DNA of 64,000 nt from Pseudomonas brassicacearum subsp. neoaurantiaca (GCF_013608025.1 NZ_VDLV01000003.1:62001-126000), one strand, 5' to 3'; counted from the stretch's first letter, positions 1-7,795 are shown. Made by a program: numbers and translations. Notes: generated from the letters alone by a model not told the origin.

Positions 1-292
1 TGGCGAGCACATACCGGGAGTTAACGGTTGTCATAACCCAGAATCGCCCTTCACGCTCGACTTTCAACACGTCAGAAGTCCTGATCAGATGACCATCGCC
101 AAGCCGACCGTACTGATCTTTTCGGTTGTGGCCAAAAACCACACCGATACCTGCGCGCGAGCGGATGGAAACTCCACAAAGGTAAGCGGTCACCGGTTCA
201 TCGAAGCCCTGGGCCTGGGCCTTTATAATCCGCGTGAGATCGAAATCTGTATGGCGTTTCCCGTGCAGATTTACATCAATTGGGTTCAACAA
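1..292 (-). CDS. Hypothetical island protein, N-terminal part (runs off left edge)
   Basis: An open frame runs from a TTG at 292-290 off the left edge, about 97 codons. An AAGGA lies 8 nt before this TTG, and an in-frame stop upstream excludes a much longer start. The visible translation includes GKRHTDFDLTRIIKAQAQGF, then LCGVSIRSRAGIGVVFGHN, then RLGDGHLIRTSDVLKVEREG and ends near TTVNSRYVLA. I recognise no family. It is the third gene of a minus-strand set (1264-872, 829-383, 292-1). Its GD-x-RTS and T-x-NS-x-YVL elements resemble the C-terminus of the first gene in the set. Reading direction is supported by the neighbours and by the amino-acid composition; the plus-strand frame over the same stretch looks like a shadow. 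Confidence 0.55.
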   Translation of the reverse strand, partial: MLNPIDVNLHGKRHTDFDLTRIIKAQAQGFDEPVTAYLCGVSIRSRAGIGVVFGHNRKDQYGRLGDGHLIRTSDVLKVEREGRFWVMTTVNSRYVLA

Positions 293-382
293 AATTGTGT
301 TCCTTTCGCAGTCCCTATGGCGTTACCAGGAAGTCCTCACGGAACCATCTGTGTTGGTGTCGTGCAGAGCTCTTGGTAAATC

Positions 383-829
383 TCAGGCTGTACGAATCAT
401 GTTCGCGTGATAGACCGGACGAAGGTTGCGCAGCACATCACAGTTGAAGCCAGGTCGGTGAGAACTGTGATATTTGGAGCCCGTCTCCACCTGCAATAAA
501 CACACCACGCATTCGTTCTCGTCTTCACCAAGCGTCACCTTGATCAGAGTCTCCATTCGCCAGCCTCCCGTTCCGTTCATATGGGCGGGAGTGACTACTT
601 GTACCTCTGTGATGATCGTCTCAATGTCTTGGGAAATCAGCATCTGCTGCAGTCGAGGCTCACTGTCGATCATCAGAACAACCTCCGAGGTTCGCCCCTG
701 ATGCTTAGTCTGGACGGTGACGTGATACCAGTGAGTGCGAAGCACTTTCGAGATCTGATGCCATTGGTACTGTCCGGCACCGAACATGCCCGGCAGCCCG
801 AGCATGTCGGAGTCGTGTGTTCTAAACAT
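383..829 (-). CDS. Hypothetical island protein, 148 aa
   Basis: The ATG at 829 has AAGGAC a few bases upstream, so this start is well supported. The protein has no signal peptide or membrane segment. It has a central stretch with alternating hydrophobic residues (ETIITEVQVVTPAHMN) and a C-terminal half with two cysteines close together (ECVVCLLQVETG) and several histidines (KYHSSHRPGF). This could be a metal site, but that is a guess. It lies 42 nt downstream of the 130-aa gene at 872-1264 and upstream of the partial gene at the left edge, so all three are probably one transcript. No function is recognised. Confidence 0.6.
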   Translation of the reverse strand: MFRTHDSDMLGLPGMFGAGQYQWHQISKVLRTHWYHVTVQTKHQGRTSEVVLMIDSEPRLQQMLISQDIETIITEVQVVTPAHMNGTGGWRMETLIKVTLGEDENECVVCLLQVETGSKYHSSHRPGFNCDVLRNLRPVYHANMIRTA

Positions 830-871
830 CGTGTGTCCTTAGCCTGGAAGGGGCTCCGATACGGAGCGCAG

Positions 872-1264
872 TTAGAAGAGGGAGAAAACGTCTTTCAGGC
901 TCGCGGGTTGTTCATGACCTGGGCCAATCAAAACGTAAATCGTGTTTCTCGTTTCGAACACAACACCGTCGTGGAAATCGGTACACATGCTTGAACGAAC
1001 CCAGTCGCCCCTTTCGAAACGGCCTTGGCTGTCCTCGGCCACGTTGTGAGCAAACAGGATCATCGGAAGCTGGCCCGCTGCATGAAATTTGAAGAGCTCG
1101 TCGCGGGTGACTTCGATGCGAAATATTGTCCAGTCACGAACCAGGCAGTAAGGCTTTTTAGGAAATCGTTCGACTGCTAAAGCTCGGGCTTCGGAAGTCC
1201 CCGTCAGACCCTCGAGGGGCGTTCTAGGCCCTTTCATAAAATCGGGCTCTTGGACGCTAGCCAT
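872..1264 (-). CDS. Hypothetical protein, possibly DUF6957-like
   Basis: I place the start at the ATG at 1264-1262, because GAGGTG sits 6 nt before it. A TTG at 1300 in the same frame has no such site. The product is 130 aa with no membrane segment. The C-terminal half reads GDWVRSSMCTDFHDGVVFET followed by RNTIYVLIGPG. This reminds me of small Pseudomonas proteins labelled DUF6957, but I cannot verify the match. It heads a minus-strand set with the two genes to its left and is divergent from the HTH gene at 1491. The 36-bp palindrome between them may control both directions. Confidence 0.55.
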   Translation of the reverse strand: MASVQEPDFMKGPRTPLEGLTGTSEARALAVERFPKKPYCLVRDWTIFRIEVTRDELFKFHAAGQLPMILFAHNVAEDSQGRFERGDWVRSSMCTDFHDGVVFETRNTIYVLIGPGHEQPASLKDVFSLF

Positions 1265-1412
1265 AGGTTTCACCTCAATTAATAACCCGGAAATTGACAA
1301 TTCAATCCCGCTTGTTGGCGCTCGCCCCTCGCAAAGAGTCTCTCCGCACGCCAGTTGCGTTGGCTTAGAGACGTTAATCGGATCACGGGAAGCCAGCCAG
1401 AATGCAGCAAAT

Positions 1413-1448
1413 GCACCATAATACGGATGATAGCCCGTGTTATGGTGC
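1413..1448. promoter_or_regulatory. 36-bp palindrome upstream of HTH gene, likely autoregulatory operator
   Basis: The left arm GCACCATAATACGG (1413-1426) and right arm CCGTGTTATGGTGC (1435-1448) are inverted repeats matching at 13 of 14 positions, with an 8-bp spacer. The palindrome ends 42 bp before the ATG of the HTH regulator at 1491, in the divergent gap between that gene and the minus-strand set starting at 1264. The position fits an operator bound by the HTH protein itself. Binding is inferred. Confidence 0.55.
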
Positions 1449-1490
1449 GCCGCAATATGGCCTCATCCTCGATTTGCTTGGGGAAAATTC

Positions 1491-1982
1491 ATGGAGGCCG
1501 CACAAGCCCTAGCTGTAGTAGTACGCGCACTGCGTAGGAGAAAGGGTCTTACGCAGGAAAACTTGATCACGATTGACCGTTCCTACTGGGGTCAGATAGA
1601 GCGTGGGGAGGTAAACATCACGATTGATATTCTCATTCGTCTCGCAGCGCTGCTGGAAGTCGAGCCGGCCTCATTGATTCTCATGGCGACGTCCCTGCAA
1701 TCTAATGAGCCGTTCGGAGAGGGCCTCAAACGCATTTCCAAACAGCTGAACAGAATCAGAAAAGAAAGCGTCGATCAGGAGATGGAGTCACTGGCACGAG
1801 CCGGAAAGCTGCCGCCTGGTCGACCCGTCCGATCCGATGCGACACAAAAGGCGGCTGAAGCTGATCGCCTAAGCAGTGCCGGAGTACCGGTGTCCGAAAT
1901 CGCAGAGAGGTTGGGGCTGTCGAGATCAACCGTCCGCAGATATCTGAAAACAACCACGTCCGAGCAAACTGATTCCGAATGA
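1491..1982 (+). CDS. HTH regulator with XRE-type N-terminus and second C-terminal HTH
   Basis: The ATG at 1491 gives 163 aa. The upstream in-frame ATG at 1437 lies inside the palindrome and is unlikely. Residues about 10-60 form an XRE-type helix-turn-helix: an RRRKGLTQENL segment, then YWGQIERGEVNITIDILIRL. A basic linker follows, with LPPGRPVR near the middle. Residues about 125-155 hold a second HTH of the resolvase/HTH_7 kind (VSEIAERLGLSRSTVRRYLK). Two DNA-binding units in one small protein fit binding to long or paired palindromes. The gene is alone on the plus strand here and is probably autoregulated through the 1413-1448 palindrome. The target beyond itself is unknown. Confidence 0.8.
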   Translation: MEAAQALAVVVRALRRRKGLTQENLITIDRSYWGQIERGEVNITIDILIRLAALLEVEPASLILMATSLQSNEPFGEGLKRISKQLNRIRKESVDQEMESLARAGKLPPGRPVRSDATQKAAEADRLSSAGVPVSEIAERLGLSRSTVRRYLKTTTSEQTDSE

Positions 1983-1989
1983 TTTTTCA

Positions 1990-2094
1990 ATGAACAGCTC
2001 CCTGCTGGAAATGTCACGGGAAGGACTGCTGTGGGGAACTGCGGTAGCTACATTGCGCTGGGCTCGCCGTGAGCCTAGCGACTCAGAGAATTAA
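1990..2094 (+). CDS. Possible small ORF, 34 aa
   Basis: A short frame starts 7 nt after the HTH gene ends and reads MNSSLLEMSREGLLWGTAVA then TLRWARREPSDSEN. There is no clear ribosome binding site and no known family. It is listed only because it follows the regulator closely. Chance is a good alternative. Confidence 0.15.
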   Translation: MNSSLLEMSREGLLWGTAVATLRWARREPSDSEN

Positions 2095-2145
2095 CTGCCG
2101 TCTTGAAACCCAATGCAACGGACATGTCCGTATGACGTGTCAGGC

Positions 2146-2245
2146 TAATGTCCCCGATACGGCACATTAATCATCATTTTTGGGCTCAATGGCCCTATTC
2201 GGGCACATTACGCTGAGCGAGTAATGTGACCAATACGACGATTGC
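2146..2245. promoter_or_regulatory. Cluster of 24-bp palindromic operator-like sites before the GIY-YIG gene
   Basis: Two full copies lie at 2146-2169 and 2187-2210. Each has a left arm like TAATGTCCC (CAATGGCCC in the second) and a right arm GGCACATTA or GGGCACATTA, in the same 24-bp frame. A half-site TAATGTGACC is at 2222-2231. The same 24-bp design recurs at 10720-10774. The cluster fills the 355-nt gap between the HTH gene and the GIY-YIG gene at 2338, where I see no convincing gene. It looks like a multi-site operator. Confidence 0.6.
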
Positions 2246-2337
2246 CTCTGCTGCATACAGGGATACATCACCAGGGCAGACGACCTCTTTGCCTATACTT
2301 AAAGACAAGGACTCGCGGGCGTACGGAAGGAGCGGGA

Positions 2338-2679
2338 ATGATCTATTTTTTCATTGAAGATAGTAATGAGAAGGTGAAGATAGGTCGGGCCAAGGACATC
2401 GAGCGCCGTAGAAAAGGCCTCCAAACCGGGAACCCGAGGAAGCTTTTACTTCTGGGGTGGGTTCGTACAGATGATGACGTGCGGCTAGAAAAAGAGATTC
2501 ATCAGCAATTCTCTCATCTGCGTGGCACTGGTGAATGGTTCAGCCTGGATCCGGTGGATATTTTGCCCATCCTTGAGCACTTTGGCATCGATGGGTTTGT
2601 CGGTACGACCGAGGATTCCTTTGAGGTCACCAGCCATGACCGGGTTGGTGTGCCCGAGTACCTCGACGTATGGAGCTAG
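2338..2679 (+). CDS. GIY-YIG family protein (Mug113/T5orf172-like)
   Basis: The ATG at 2338 follows GGAAGGAGCGGGA, a strong ribosome binding site, and gives 113 aa. The N-terminus MIYFFIEDSNEKVKIGRAKD, then IERRRKGLQTGNPRKL, is the GIY-YIG core seen in the Mug113/T5orf172 branch, with the FFIE and KIG elements, the RR and the LQTGNP. A later LEKEIHQQFSHLRGTGEWF matches the second half of that fold. Some members are endonucleases, and the family is common on phages and defence islands. The frame stops at TAG (2677-2679). The same frame then continues into a zinc-ribbon-like segment, so the gene may have lost its C-terminus. The upstream palindromes at 2146-2245 probably regulate it. Confidence 0.75.
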   Translation: MIYFFIEDSNEKVKIGRAKDIERRRKGLQTGNPRKLLLLGWVRTDDDVRLEKEIHQQFSHLRGTGEWFSLDPVDILPILEHFGIDGFVGTTEDSFEVTSHDRVGVPEYLDVWS

Positions 2680-2823
2680 GGCAACCGGGAATGGCACGAG
2701 TGCTGCCCTTTCTGCGGAAGCTTTTGCGGTATGCGTTTCCAAAACGCCTCCGGCATGTATCACTGCCTCAACTGCGACACGCTGACAAGCTTTGATTTCC
2801 TAAGTCATCAGGAAGACGAGTGA
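2680..2823 (+). pseudogene. Zinc-ribbon-like C-terminal segment cut off by in-frame TAG
   Basis: Directly after the TAG of the GIY-YIG gene the same reading frame stays open for 47 codons to a TGA at 2821. It reads GNREWHECCPFCGSFCGMRF, then a segment with YHCLNCDTLTSFDFLSH. The CPFCG and CLNC pairs are a clear two-knuckle zinc ribbon. There is no start codon between the TAG and the first knuckle, so the segment cannot easily be translated alone. It is best read as the original C-terminus of the upstream protein, now lost or reached only by readthrough. Confidence 0.5.
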
Positions 2824-2868
2824 CGTCGTATAGGAAACGTCCCAACTACCGTTTCGGAGCTGAGCGTT

Positions 2869-4350
2869 TCAAAACGGCAGGTCTTCATCCCTGATTGGCT
2901 CTGGAGTCACTAAGGGCTTTGACGTCAGCGCTAGGTGAATACTCTCGAGTCGTGTCTGCAGCTCATCAAACGTAACCACCAAAACGTCTTTCAAGCTGTT
3001 TCGATATTGTTCAAAGGCTTCCTGCTTATCCTCATCTTCAGGAGTGCGCCCAATGATAACAATGGCCGCAACTGCATGGGCATGAACACGCTCTTTAAGG
3101 TCATGTGCAAGGCCGAAAATCTCGCGCTGAACATTGCCACGCTGACTGATGATCTGGCCAACCGAACCGCTGAGCTCGTAGGACGGAATATAGGTTTTAC
3201 GGTACGACTTCCCAAGCAGGTCATGCTGTGGGTGTTTGATCTCGATCAGGGCGATATTGCCGGTGGCTTTTGCAGCCATGAGGAAGTCCGAATACTGACC
3301 ACCTCGCCCACAGAAGTTTTTACCCCCTACGTAGGGTTGGTCGGCAATTTTCTTAACGGGATATCCAAAGGCCATGTCGAGTATGAATGGGTTTTCGCTG
3401 AGGAAGGTCTGCCATTTCGGTTCCGCAACGTTGCTTTCCATCATTTTTTTATAGACGCCAATAAGCTGGCCAAGGGTAACCAGTTCAATCTCTGCCTTCA
3501 GGCTGTAGAGAGTCTTTGGTGCGGATTTCACCAGGGTCGGGACGCTCTGTTGCGCCAGCTTGACTGCCTGCTGTTGATCTTTAGAGGAAAGAGTGGGCGT
3601 CGCCGACCCCAGTGCAACCAAGCTGGCAAGCAGATCCGGGGGCAGCTTTCGTGCTTGGGCTGGGTAAAGCTCCGGCGCTGCCTGATGCACCAAACTTGTG
3701 TAACAAACGAGTTTTTTGTCCGCAGCAGTCTCTCGCTGATGCCGCTGGGTCAATCGATCCAAGTTTTTCTTCAGATGCTCAAGACGATCAATGCCCAGGT
3801 AGAATTCGTTGCCTTTAATCTTCGCATCGTTGCTACCAGTTCCGCCGTGAAGGATGAGCGTGTCCACTCCCTCCAATTGACTCAGTGCGTTTGCTAGGTA
3901 TCGGTATTCGTAATGAAAACCTAGGCCATAGCGCCAGTCCTTTGATAATCCTGCTGGTATGCCGCTAAGCAGCTCATCGACTTCGTACTGGTCGGTTGGA
4001 TGTTTATAAGGCTGGTAAACGGGCCTGGCAATTATGATCGAAGTGACGGAGTCGTACTTGGGCTGGGCGTATTCAGGATGTTCAGACCGGGCATTGATGG
4101 GATAAAGCGTCAGGTACTCAGGATCCACCACCAAAATCAGATGCCAACCAGGCGCATCATCCGACAAAGAGATATCGCTGTAATAAACACGAGACGTTCC
4201 ATAGACCTCGTCGCTAATCAATTCATACCCATCTTCTGATTCAACGGCCTTGAGCTCCTCCTCGGTTAGCATCACTACATCACTAAGATCAATTCGAAGA
4301 AAAGGGCCTCCATCGGTGCGCTGTTGCATGGCGTATTGGGAGGGGCGCAT
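2869..4350 (-). CDS. Shedu-type anti-phage protein (SduA-like, DUF4263)
   Basis: This is a 493-aa protein from the ATG at 4350. Residues about 300-440 match the DUF4263 domain of the Shedu defence protein SduA. Asp355 (GGQYSDFLMA) and Glu370-x-Lys372 (GNIALIEIKHP) form a PD-(D/E)XK nuclease signature, followed by the typical YIPSYELSGSVGQI. The N-terminal 300 residues are a separate sensor-like region with a DTLILHGGTGSNDAK segment that I cannot assign. Shedu systems are single-gene phage defences whose nuclease cuts DNA. No partner gene is needed. The next gene upstream at 4446-5444 also has a nuclease signature, so the two form a defence pair by location. Confidence 0.85.
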   Translation of the reverse strand: MRPSQYAMQQRTDGGPFLRIDLSDVVMLTEEELKAVESEDGYELISDEVYGTSRVYYSDISLSDDAPGWHLILVVDPEYLTLYPINARSEHPEYAQPKYDSVTSIIIARPVYQPYKHPTDQYEVDELLSGIPAGLSKDWRYGLGFHYEYRYLANALSQLEGVDTLILHGGTGSNDAKIKGNEFYLGIDRLEHLKKNLDRLTQRHQRETAADKKLVCYTSLVHQAAPELYPAQARKLPPDLLASLVALGSATPTLSSKDQQQAVKLAQQSVPTLVKSAPKTLYSLKAEIELVTLGQLIGVYKKMMESNVAEPKWQTFLSENPFILDMAFGYPVKKIADQPYVGGKNFCGRGGQYSDFLMAAKATGNIALIEIKHPQHDLLGKSYRKTYIPSYELSGSVGQIISQRGNVQREIFGLAHDLKERVHAHAVAAIVIIGRTPEDEDKQEAFEQYRNSLKDVLVVTFDELQTRLESIHLALTSKPLVTPEPIRDEDLPF

Positions 4351-4445
4351 AGAAGGCGTTTGCTATCATCCGTTGTCGTAGGGCGTCGTTGTTGGTTCAT
4401 TTGGAACTGGGATGTACCCCACGGCAGGTGAGTGCACATCCGCAT

Positions 4446-5444
4446 CTAAAAGGGGATTGGATCGTCGAACTGGATAGGTGCTTTTGTCGGCACTTGCGGC
4501 GAAGTTAACGGCGACACCACGAAGAGGTTGACGATGTCCTCCCTGTCCATGAAGAGGATCTGACTCCGTTTGGACTGGTCGAGCTTGCCACCAATCCAGT
4601 TGCGTGCGGCCTTGGTGATTTCACCCCCGGCTACGATAAAGGCATGGTCGACCAGAACGCGCAGGCTGAGCTCTGAGTCGAAGATCTCGTGGCCTAGCAT
4701 CATTAGCACCTGGTTATGGATCTCCGCAACATTGGCTTGTCCTCCCTTCGTCACTCCGGAAGAGTCGAGTTTTCCTTTCTTCACCTGGATGCCAAAGTAG
4801 ATGACATGCTGGGTCGGCAGCGTGAACTTCATCCAGATGTCCTTCCCGTATTCCAAGGCTTTGTCTTGGTGCCCGGCAGATGTAATTCGTGTGAAACCGA
4901 GCTGCCTGAATAGAGGAAGCAGAAAATGCTCAATCAGATCATCTTCTGAGCACTGATCAAGGTACGAGATCAGTTGCTTTTTTTTCTCTATTTCTGCGGG
5001 AGAGAGAGGGCGGTGGGGGCTCGCGGATTCATTTCCTACCGCGCCGGTGCGGGAGTGGCGGAGATAGCACTGATCGTCATCTGCGAAAAATGCTTCAAAG
5101 CCCTCACGCTTGATCGCCCCGTTCAGCGCCTTGAGCGCATTCAGGCGAGGTGGCTTTACATTGAAGGCATCCTCACTATCGATCAGAAGACGAATCACAC
5201 GGAGCATGGCATCTGGTGGCATCAGCGGATTTGAGCTTGGCAGATCCAGAATTTTCTGCAGAACATCCGCGACCCAGAATCTCCGTGTTGAGCCGTCGTG
5301 GACGAATTCCGTGTCGGCATCCCTGAAGAAACGAGTCAGGTTTGGGCCGGTAAGGTAGCGAAAGTAGCCTTCCGTGTTGTCACCACAGATCAACTCCGCG
5401 ACTTGCTCCGTCGTGCGCGCTTTCCATTTCATCCTTCGCCTCAC
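4446..5444 (-). CDS. PD-(D/E)XK (Mrr/restriction-like) nuclease with Abi-like N-terminus
   Basis: This is a 332-aa protein. The C-terminal half has an acidic helix (SEDDLIEHFLLPLFRQLGF, about 166-184), then LEYGKDIWMKF with Asp202 and YFGIQVKKGKLDSSG with Gln220-x-Lys222. That is the E...GxD...QxK pattern of Mrr-type restriction endonucleases. The N-terminal 100 residues (AELICGDN, LTGPNLTRFF, GSTRRFWVADVLQ) resemble the N-terminal domains of some abortive-infection proteins, a loose comparison from memory. The ATG at 5432 (MKWKARTTEQ) is an alternative start. It is encoded just upstream of the Shedu gene on the same strand, about 95 nt away. The likely role is DNA cleavage in phage defence; the target is unknown. 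Confidence 0.65.
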   Translation of the reverse strand: MRRRMKWKARTTEQVAELICGDNTEGYFRYLTGPNLTRFFRDADTEFVHDGSTRRFWVADVLQKILDLPSSNPLMPPDAMLRVIRLLIDSEDAFNVKPPRLNALKALNGAIKREGFEAFFADDDQCYLRHSRTGAVGNESASPHRPLSPAEIEKKKQLISYLDQCSEDDLIEHFLLPLFRQLGFTRITSAGHQDKALEYGKDIWMKFTLPTQHVIYFGIQVKKGKLDSSGVTKGGQANVAEIHNQVLMMLGHEIFDSELSLRVLVDHAFIVAGGEITKAARNWIGGKLDQSKRSQILFMDREDIVNLFVVSPLTSPQVPTKAPIQFDDPIPF

Positions 5445-5498
5445 TTCTCAGCCCAATCCAGATTGTTGATCCGTGTTCCTAATCAGGATAACGTTCCC

Positions 5499-5950
5499 TC
5501 AGTTCACTGACGCAAACATGCCGGCAATAATCCTGGCGTCGTGCAACGCGTGGTGTGGTAGCTGTCCACCCTCGCTAGTCGAAGAAAGGGTCGTTGCATC
5601 AGTGGGGAAATTACGAACGATTCTGGGCCATCGTCCGTCCTCATAGACCTGGTCGAAAAAAAGCTCCCAATCGTACTGGGAGGCATCAGTGACAATCTCG
5701 ACCTCATTTTTGAACGACGTCAGAAACTTGAGCAGAGACAACCTGGCTTCAGCTGTGGGTAGCGAGTAGCTCCCACCCCACAGCTGCGGAAGCACGATCT
5801 CGTTTACCAAATCACTGCAGTCTTCTTCTTGCCAAGTATCGAGCAATTCGACGTAGAATTCGCGCCCATCCCCAGCCACCAATGCGAGTGATATCAGCTT
5901 CGCAGCTGCCGAGAGCCGGGTAAACTCGCAATCAAGAAAAAGAGTCTCAC
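5499..5950 (-). pseudogene. DEDD-type 3'-5' exonuclease, start region disrupted
   Basis: The frame contains TLFLDCEFTRLSAAAKLISL (exonuclease motif I, Asp-x-Glu) and ends with LPHHALHDARIIAGMFASVN, the HxxxxD motif III of RNase T/DEDDh exonucleases. The middle YDWELFFDQV fits motif II. However, a TAA lies four codons before TLFLD and no ATG, GTG or TTG falls between. A GTG at 5950-5948, 10 nt after AAGGAG, is in another frame. Deleting two bases (AG) after this GTG would give the usual M-TLFLDCEFT start; one extra T in the T5 run would also join the frames. As written, translation could begin only at the TTG at 5882, without motif I, giving an inactive 127-aa protein. Confidence 0.6.
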
Positions 5951-5967
5951 TTTGTTAGAGCTCCTTA

Positions 5968-6333
5968 ATGACTAGGGCTCGCCTAGATATGGCGCAGGAG
6001 GGTGAGCTATGGGAAATGGCCCTCAAGCATTTTGGTTCAGACGGGCTCCTCAAAGTAGTCATGGAGATGTGGAGTCAGGCCGCTCCTCCGCCCATACCAA
6101 TCGTTGAATACCTGTCCACCAAACTGGTGAGCCAAGAAGTCCTGAATATACTGAAAATTGCCCAAGAGCGAGTAGGTGCTTTCGTTGCGGATCGAACACC
6201 GGTTCCGGGCACAGTGATGCTGTACGCCCGGCACGCCAGTGACCTAGCGGACGGGCTCATTACATTACTGCCGAAGGGGCAACTTTCGCGAGCCTGGAGG
6301 GGTTCTTGTCTTGAAATTGAGCTGGGCATTTGA
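5968..6333 (+). CDS. Hypothetical island protein, 121 aa
   Basis: The ATG at 5968 begins 17 bp from the exonuclease start region, divergent from it. An in-frame ATG at 5989 (MAQEGELWEM) is an alternative start giving 114 aa. The protein looks soluble and mostly helical (LWEMALKHFGSDGLLKVVME), with a proline run (AAPPPIPIVEYL) and a basic C-terminus. No motif is recognised. Its end overlaps or touches the start region of the next plus-strand gene, suggesting a two-gene unit. Confidence 0.5.
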   Translation: MTRARLDMAQEGELWEMALKHFGSDGLLKVVMEMWSQAAPPPIPIVEYLSTKLVSQEVLNILKIAQERVGAFVADRTPVPGTVMLYARHASDLADGLITLLPKGQLSRAWRGSCLEIELGI

Positions 6334-6362
6334 AATCTCCTGCTGCTCCATTGAGACGTTTT

Positions 6363-6695
6363 ATGAAAGCTGATTTAACTGAAGAAGAAATGCGCCGCGC
6401 TTTGTTCGGTACGGCTAAGCCCGAAGAGGTTCTTGCACCTCCAGCACCGGAACCTGTGGCAGAAGTCGTCATCACCAAGCCGATAGCTGCATCTGCAGCC
6501 AAGAAGAAGCCGGCGAAACCGTTCACGCCTAGGCTCAGGGTCACGCTTCGGGTTGGAAACGAATTCGAGGGGACGATGCACGAGCTGATCCATGAGGCCG
6601 ACACGCTGAGTTCGTTGCTTGCTGAGCAAGATACCGTGAGGGCTGCCAGGCAGAAGTACAAGTACGTGGAAGTAGTATCGGTTAAGTCGATGTAA
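6363..6695 (+). CDS. Hypothetical protein with Ala/Pro/Lys-rich linker
   Basis: I choose the ATG at 6363 (MKADLTEEEMRRALFGT), giving 110 aa; a TTG at 6330 in frame would add 11 residues. The N-terminal helix is followed by a disordered Ala/Pro/Lys-rich linker (about 20-60) and a C-terminal part rich in beta-type residues (LRVTLRVGNEFEGTMHELIH), ending in EVVSVKSM. It follows the 121-aa gene closely and is probably co-transcribed with it. No family is recognised. Confidence 0.5.
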   Translation: MKADLTEEEMRRALFGTAKPEEVLAPPAPEPVAEVVITKPIAASAAKKKPAKPFTPRLRVTLRVGNEFEGTMHELIHEADTLSSLLAEQDTVRAARQKYKYVEVVSVKSM

Positions 6696-7131
6696 AAAAC
6701 GCGGCTGGGCTAATGAGGTAGCTGTCCATGTGCCTACACAAAACGTGAGGCCTCTGCTGGGCTACGGTGTCGCGTCTCTGCTCAATCATCGACATCAGAG
6801 GCCAAGGAAAGCGGCTGAATCAGATGCGAGCCCTGATTTCGAACATTTCCGACATCCCTACCAACCTTGTACCAATGAAAGTCTGTTGCTGGTCGGCAAT
6901 GTCCCACCGCTAATTCGCGCGCGCATGAGCCAGAGCTCTTGCGCGAAATTTAGCCTGTTGTGGTTGGCCGAAGCCAAGAAGTAGGTGAGATGTCCAAGCC
7001 AGCAAATAGCCGGCCAACCATGCGCCAGTGAGTCGCTCAAGAAATCCGATTTAATTGCGTCCGTTGATCAAATTTGATACGTTTGTGTGACAAGGGCCGG
7101 ATTTTATTTTCCCTTCTAAGAGGTTAATGCT
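6696..7131. other. Gap without a convincing gene
   Basis: There are short frames on both strands but none has a good start or protein-like composition. Two visible elements are an 8-bp inverted repeat GGCCTCTG/CAGAGGCC (6749-6756 and 6795-6802) and the 14-mer AATCCGATTTAATT at 7043-7056. The 14-mer recurs at 10635-10648 and may belong to the promoter of the gene at 7132. Confidence 0.4.
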
Positions 7132-7308
7132 ATGACCAACCGTACCGAGACACTGCGACCAGAGGTGAAAACCCTGGCAGAGCTGGGAAATGGTGTGGGC
7201 GGCATCAAAATTTGTCCCCAGGATCGGGCAGGCACTTTGGAAAAAATTCTAAAGGCGCTCGAGATTTCGAAGGAAAGAGCTCGCAATCATGCCCGAGTCG
7301 CCCATTGA
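7132..7308 (+). CDS. Small hypothetical protein, 58 aa
   Basis: The ATG at 7132 is preceded by AGAGG. The translation starts MTNRTETLRPEVKTLAELGN and has GTLEKILKALEISKERARNH near its end. It is soluble and helical. Its last 20 nt overlap the start of the 168-aa gene at 7289 in another frame, so the two are translationally coupled. The size and coupling recall the small first gene of toxin-antitoxin or immunity pairs, but no family match supports that. Confidence 0.5.
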   Translation: MTNRTETLRPEVKTLAELGNGVGGIKICPQDRAGTLEKILKALEISKERARNHARVAH

Positions 7309-7795
7309 CAGCACCATCATTCGACGTGACATTACCGGCGTCGAACTTAGTCATCTTTTTTTCGAAATCAGCAACGAAATCGGCTATACCCACGACATCG
7401 CTGGCACTTACGTAACCCACCTGCAAGATTTGATGGATCTATGGGCGAATCAGGGTTTCGTAGAAATTTACACCCAAGACCATGATCGAGCTTGGGGACG
7501 TGTCAAAGACTCCAATTCCACTCCTGGGTCTACGCCATGGTACATGGGCCTTTACCATGCTCGAATTCAGCGCGGCGGTGAGAATGATCCTTTAGCTGTG
7601 GTCGTTTTTGAGCAGCAGGTTCAAGATGGCGTGGCTGGCCATACCGCCAGTATCCGCTTTATGCTTGATCACGACGACATGTTCGGCGTGGGCGGCGAGA
7701 AGTTCAATCCAAAGCGGATGCGAGAGATTCGGGTTCGGATCTACGAATTCATCAAAGAGGCCGGCCTACCGTCTCTGATCGACGAAGCCTCCTGA
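7289..7795 (+). CDS. Hypothetical protein, 168 aa, coupled to the 58-aa gene
   Basis: The ATG at 7289 lies inside the end of the 58-aa gene. The protein is acidic and soluble. Its segments include ELSHLFFEISNEIGYTHDIA, an aromatic-rich middle (STPGSTPWYMGLYHARIQRG) and a C-terminal helix (MREIRVRIYEFIKEAGLPSL). I see no catalytic motif, signal peptide or membrane segment. It stands between the 6-kb hypothetical genes and the convergent minus-strand DUF4238-like operon. Function is unknown. Confidence 0.55.
   Translation: MPESPIDSTIIRRDITGVELSHLFFEISNEIGYTHDIAGTYVTHLQDLMDLWANQGFVEIYTQDHDRAWGRVKDSNSTPGSTPWYMGLYHARIQRGGENDPLAVVVFEQQVQDGVAGHTASIRFMLDHDDMFGVGGEKFNPKRMREIRVRIYEFIKEAGLPSLIDEAS

Noticed and set aside
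6730-6984. 84-codon plus-strand frame
   Set aside because: No ribosome binding site, no protein-like pattern, and competing frames of similar quality on the other strand.
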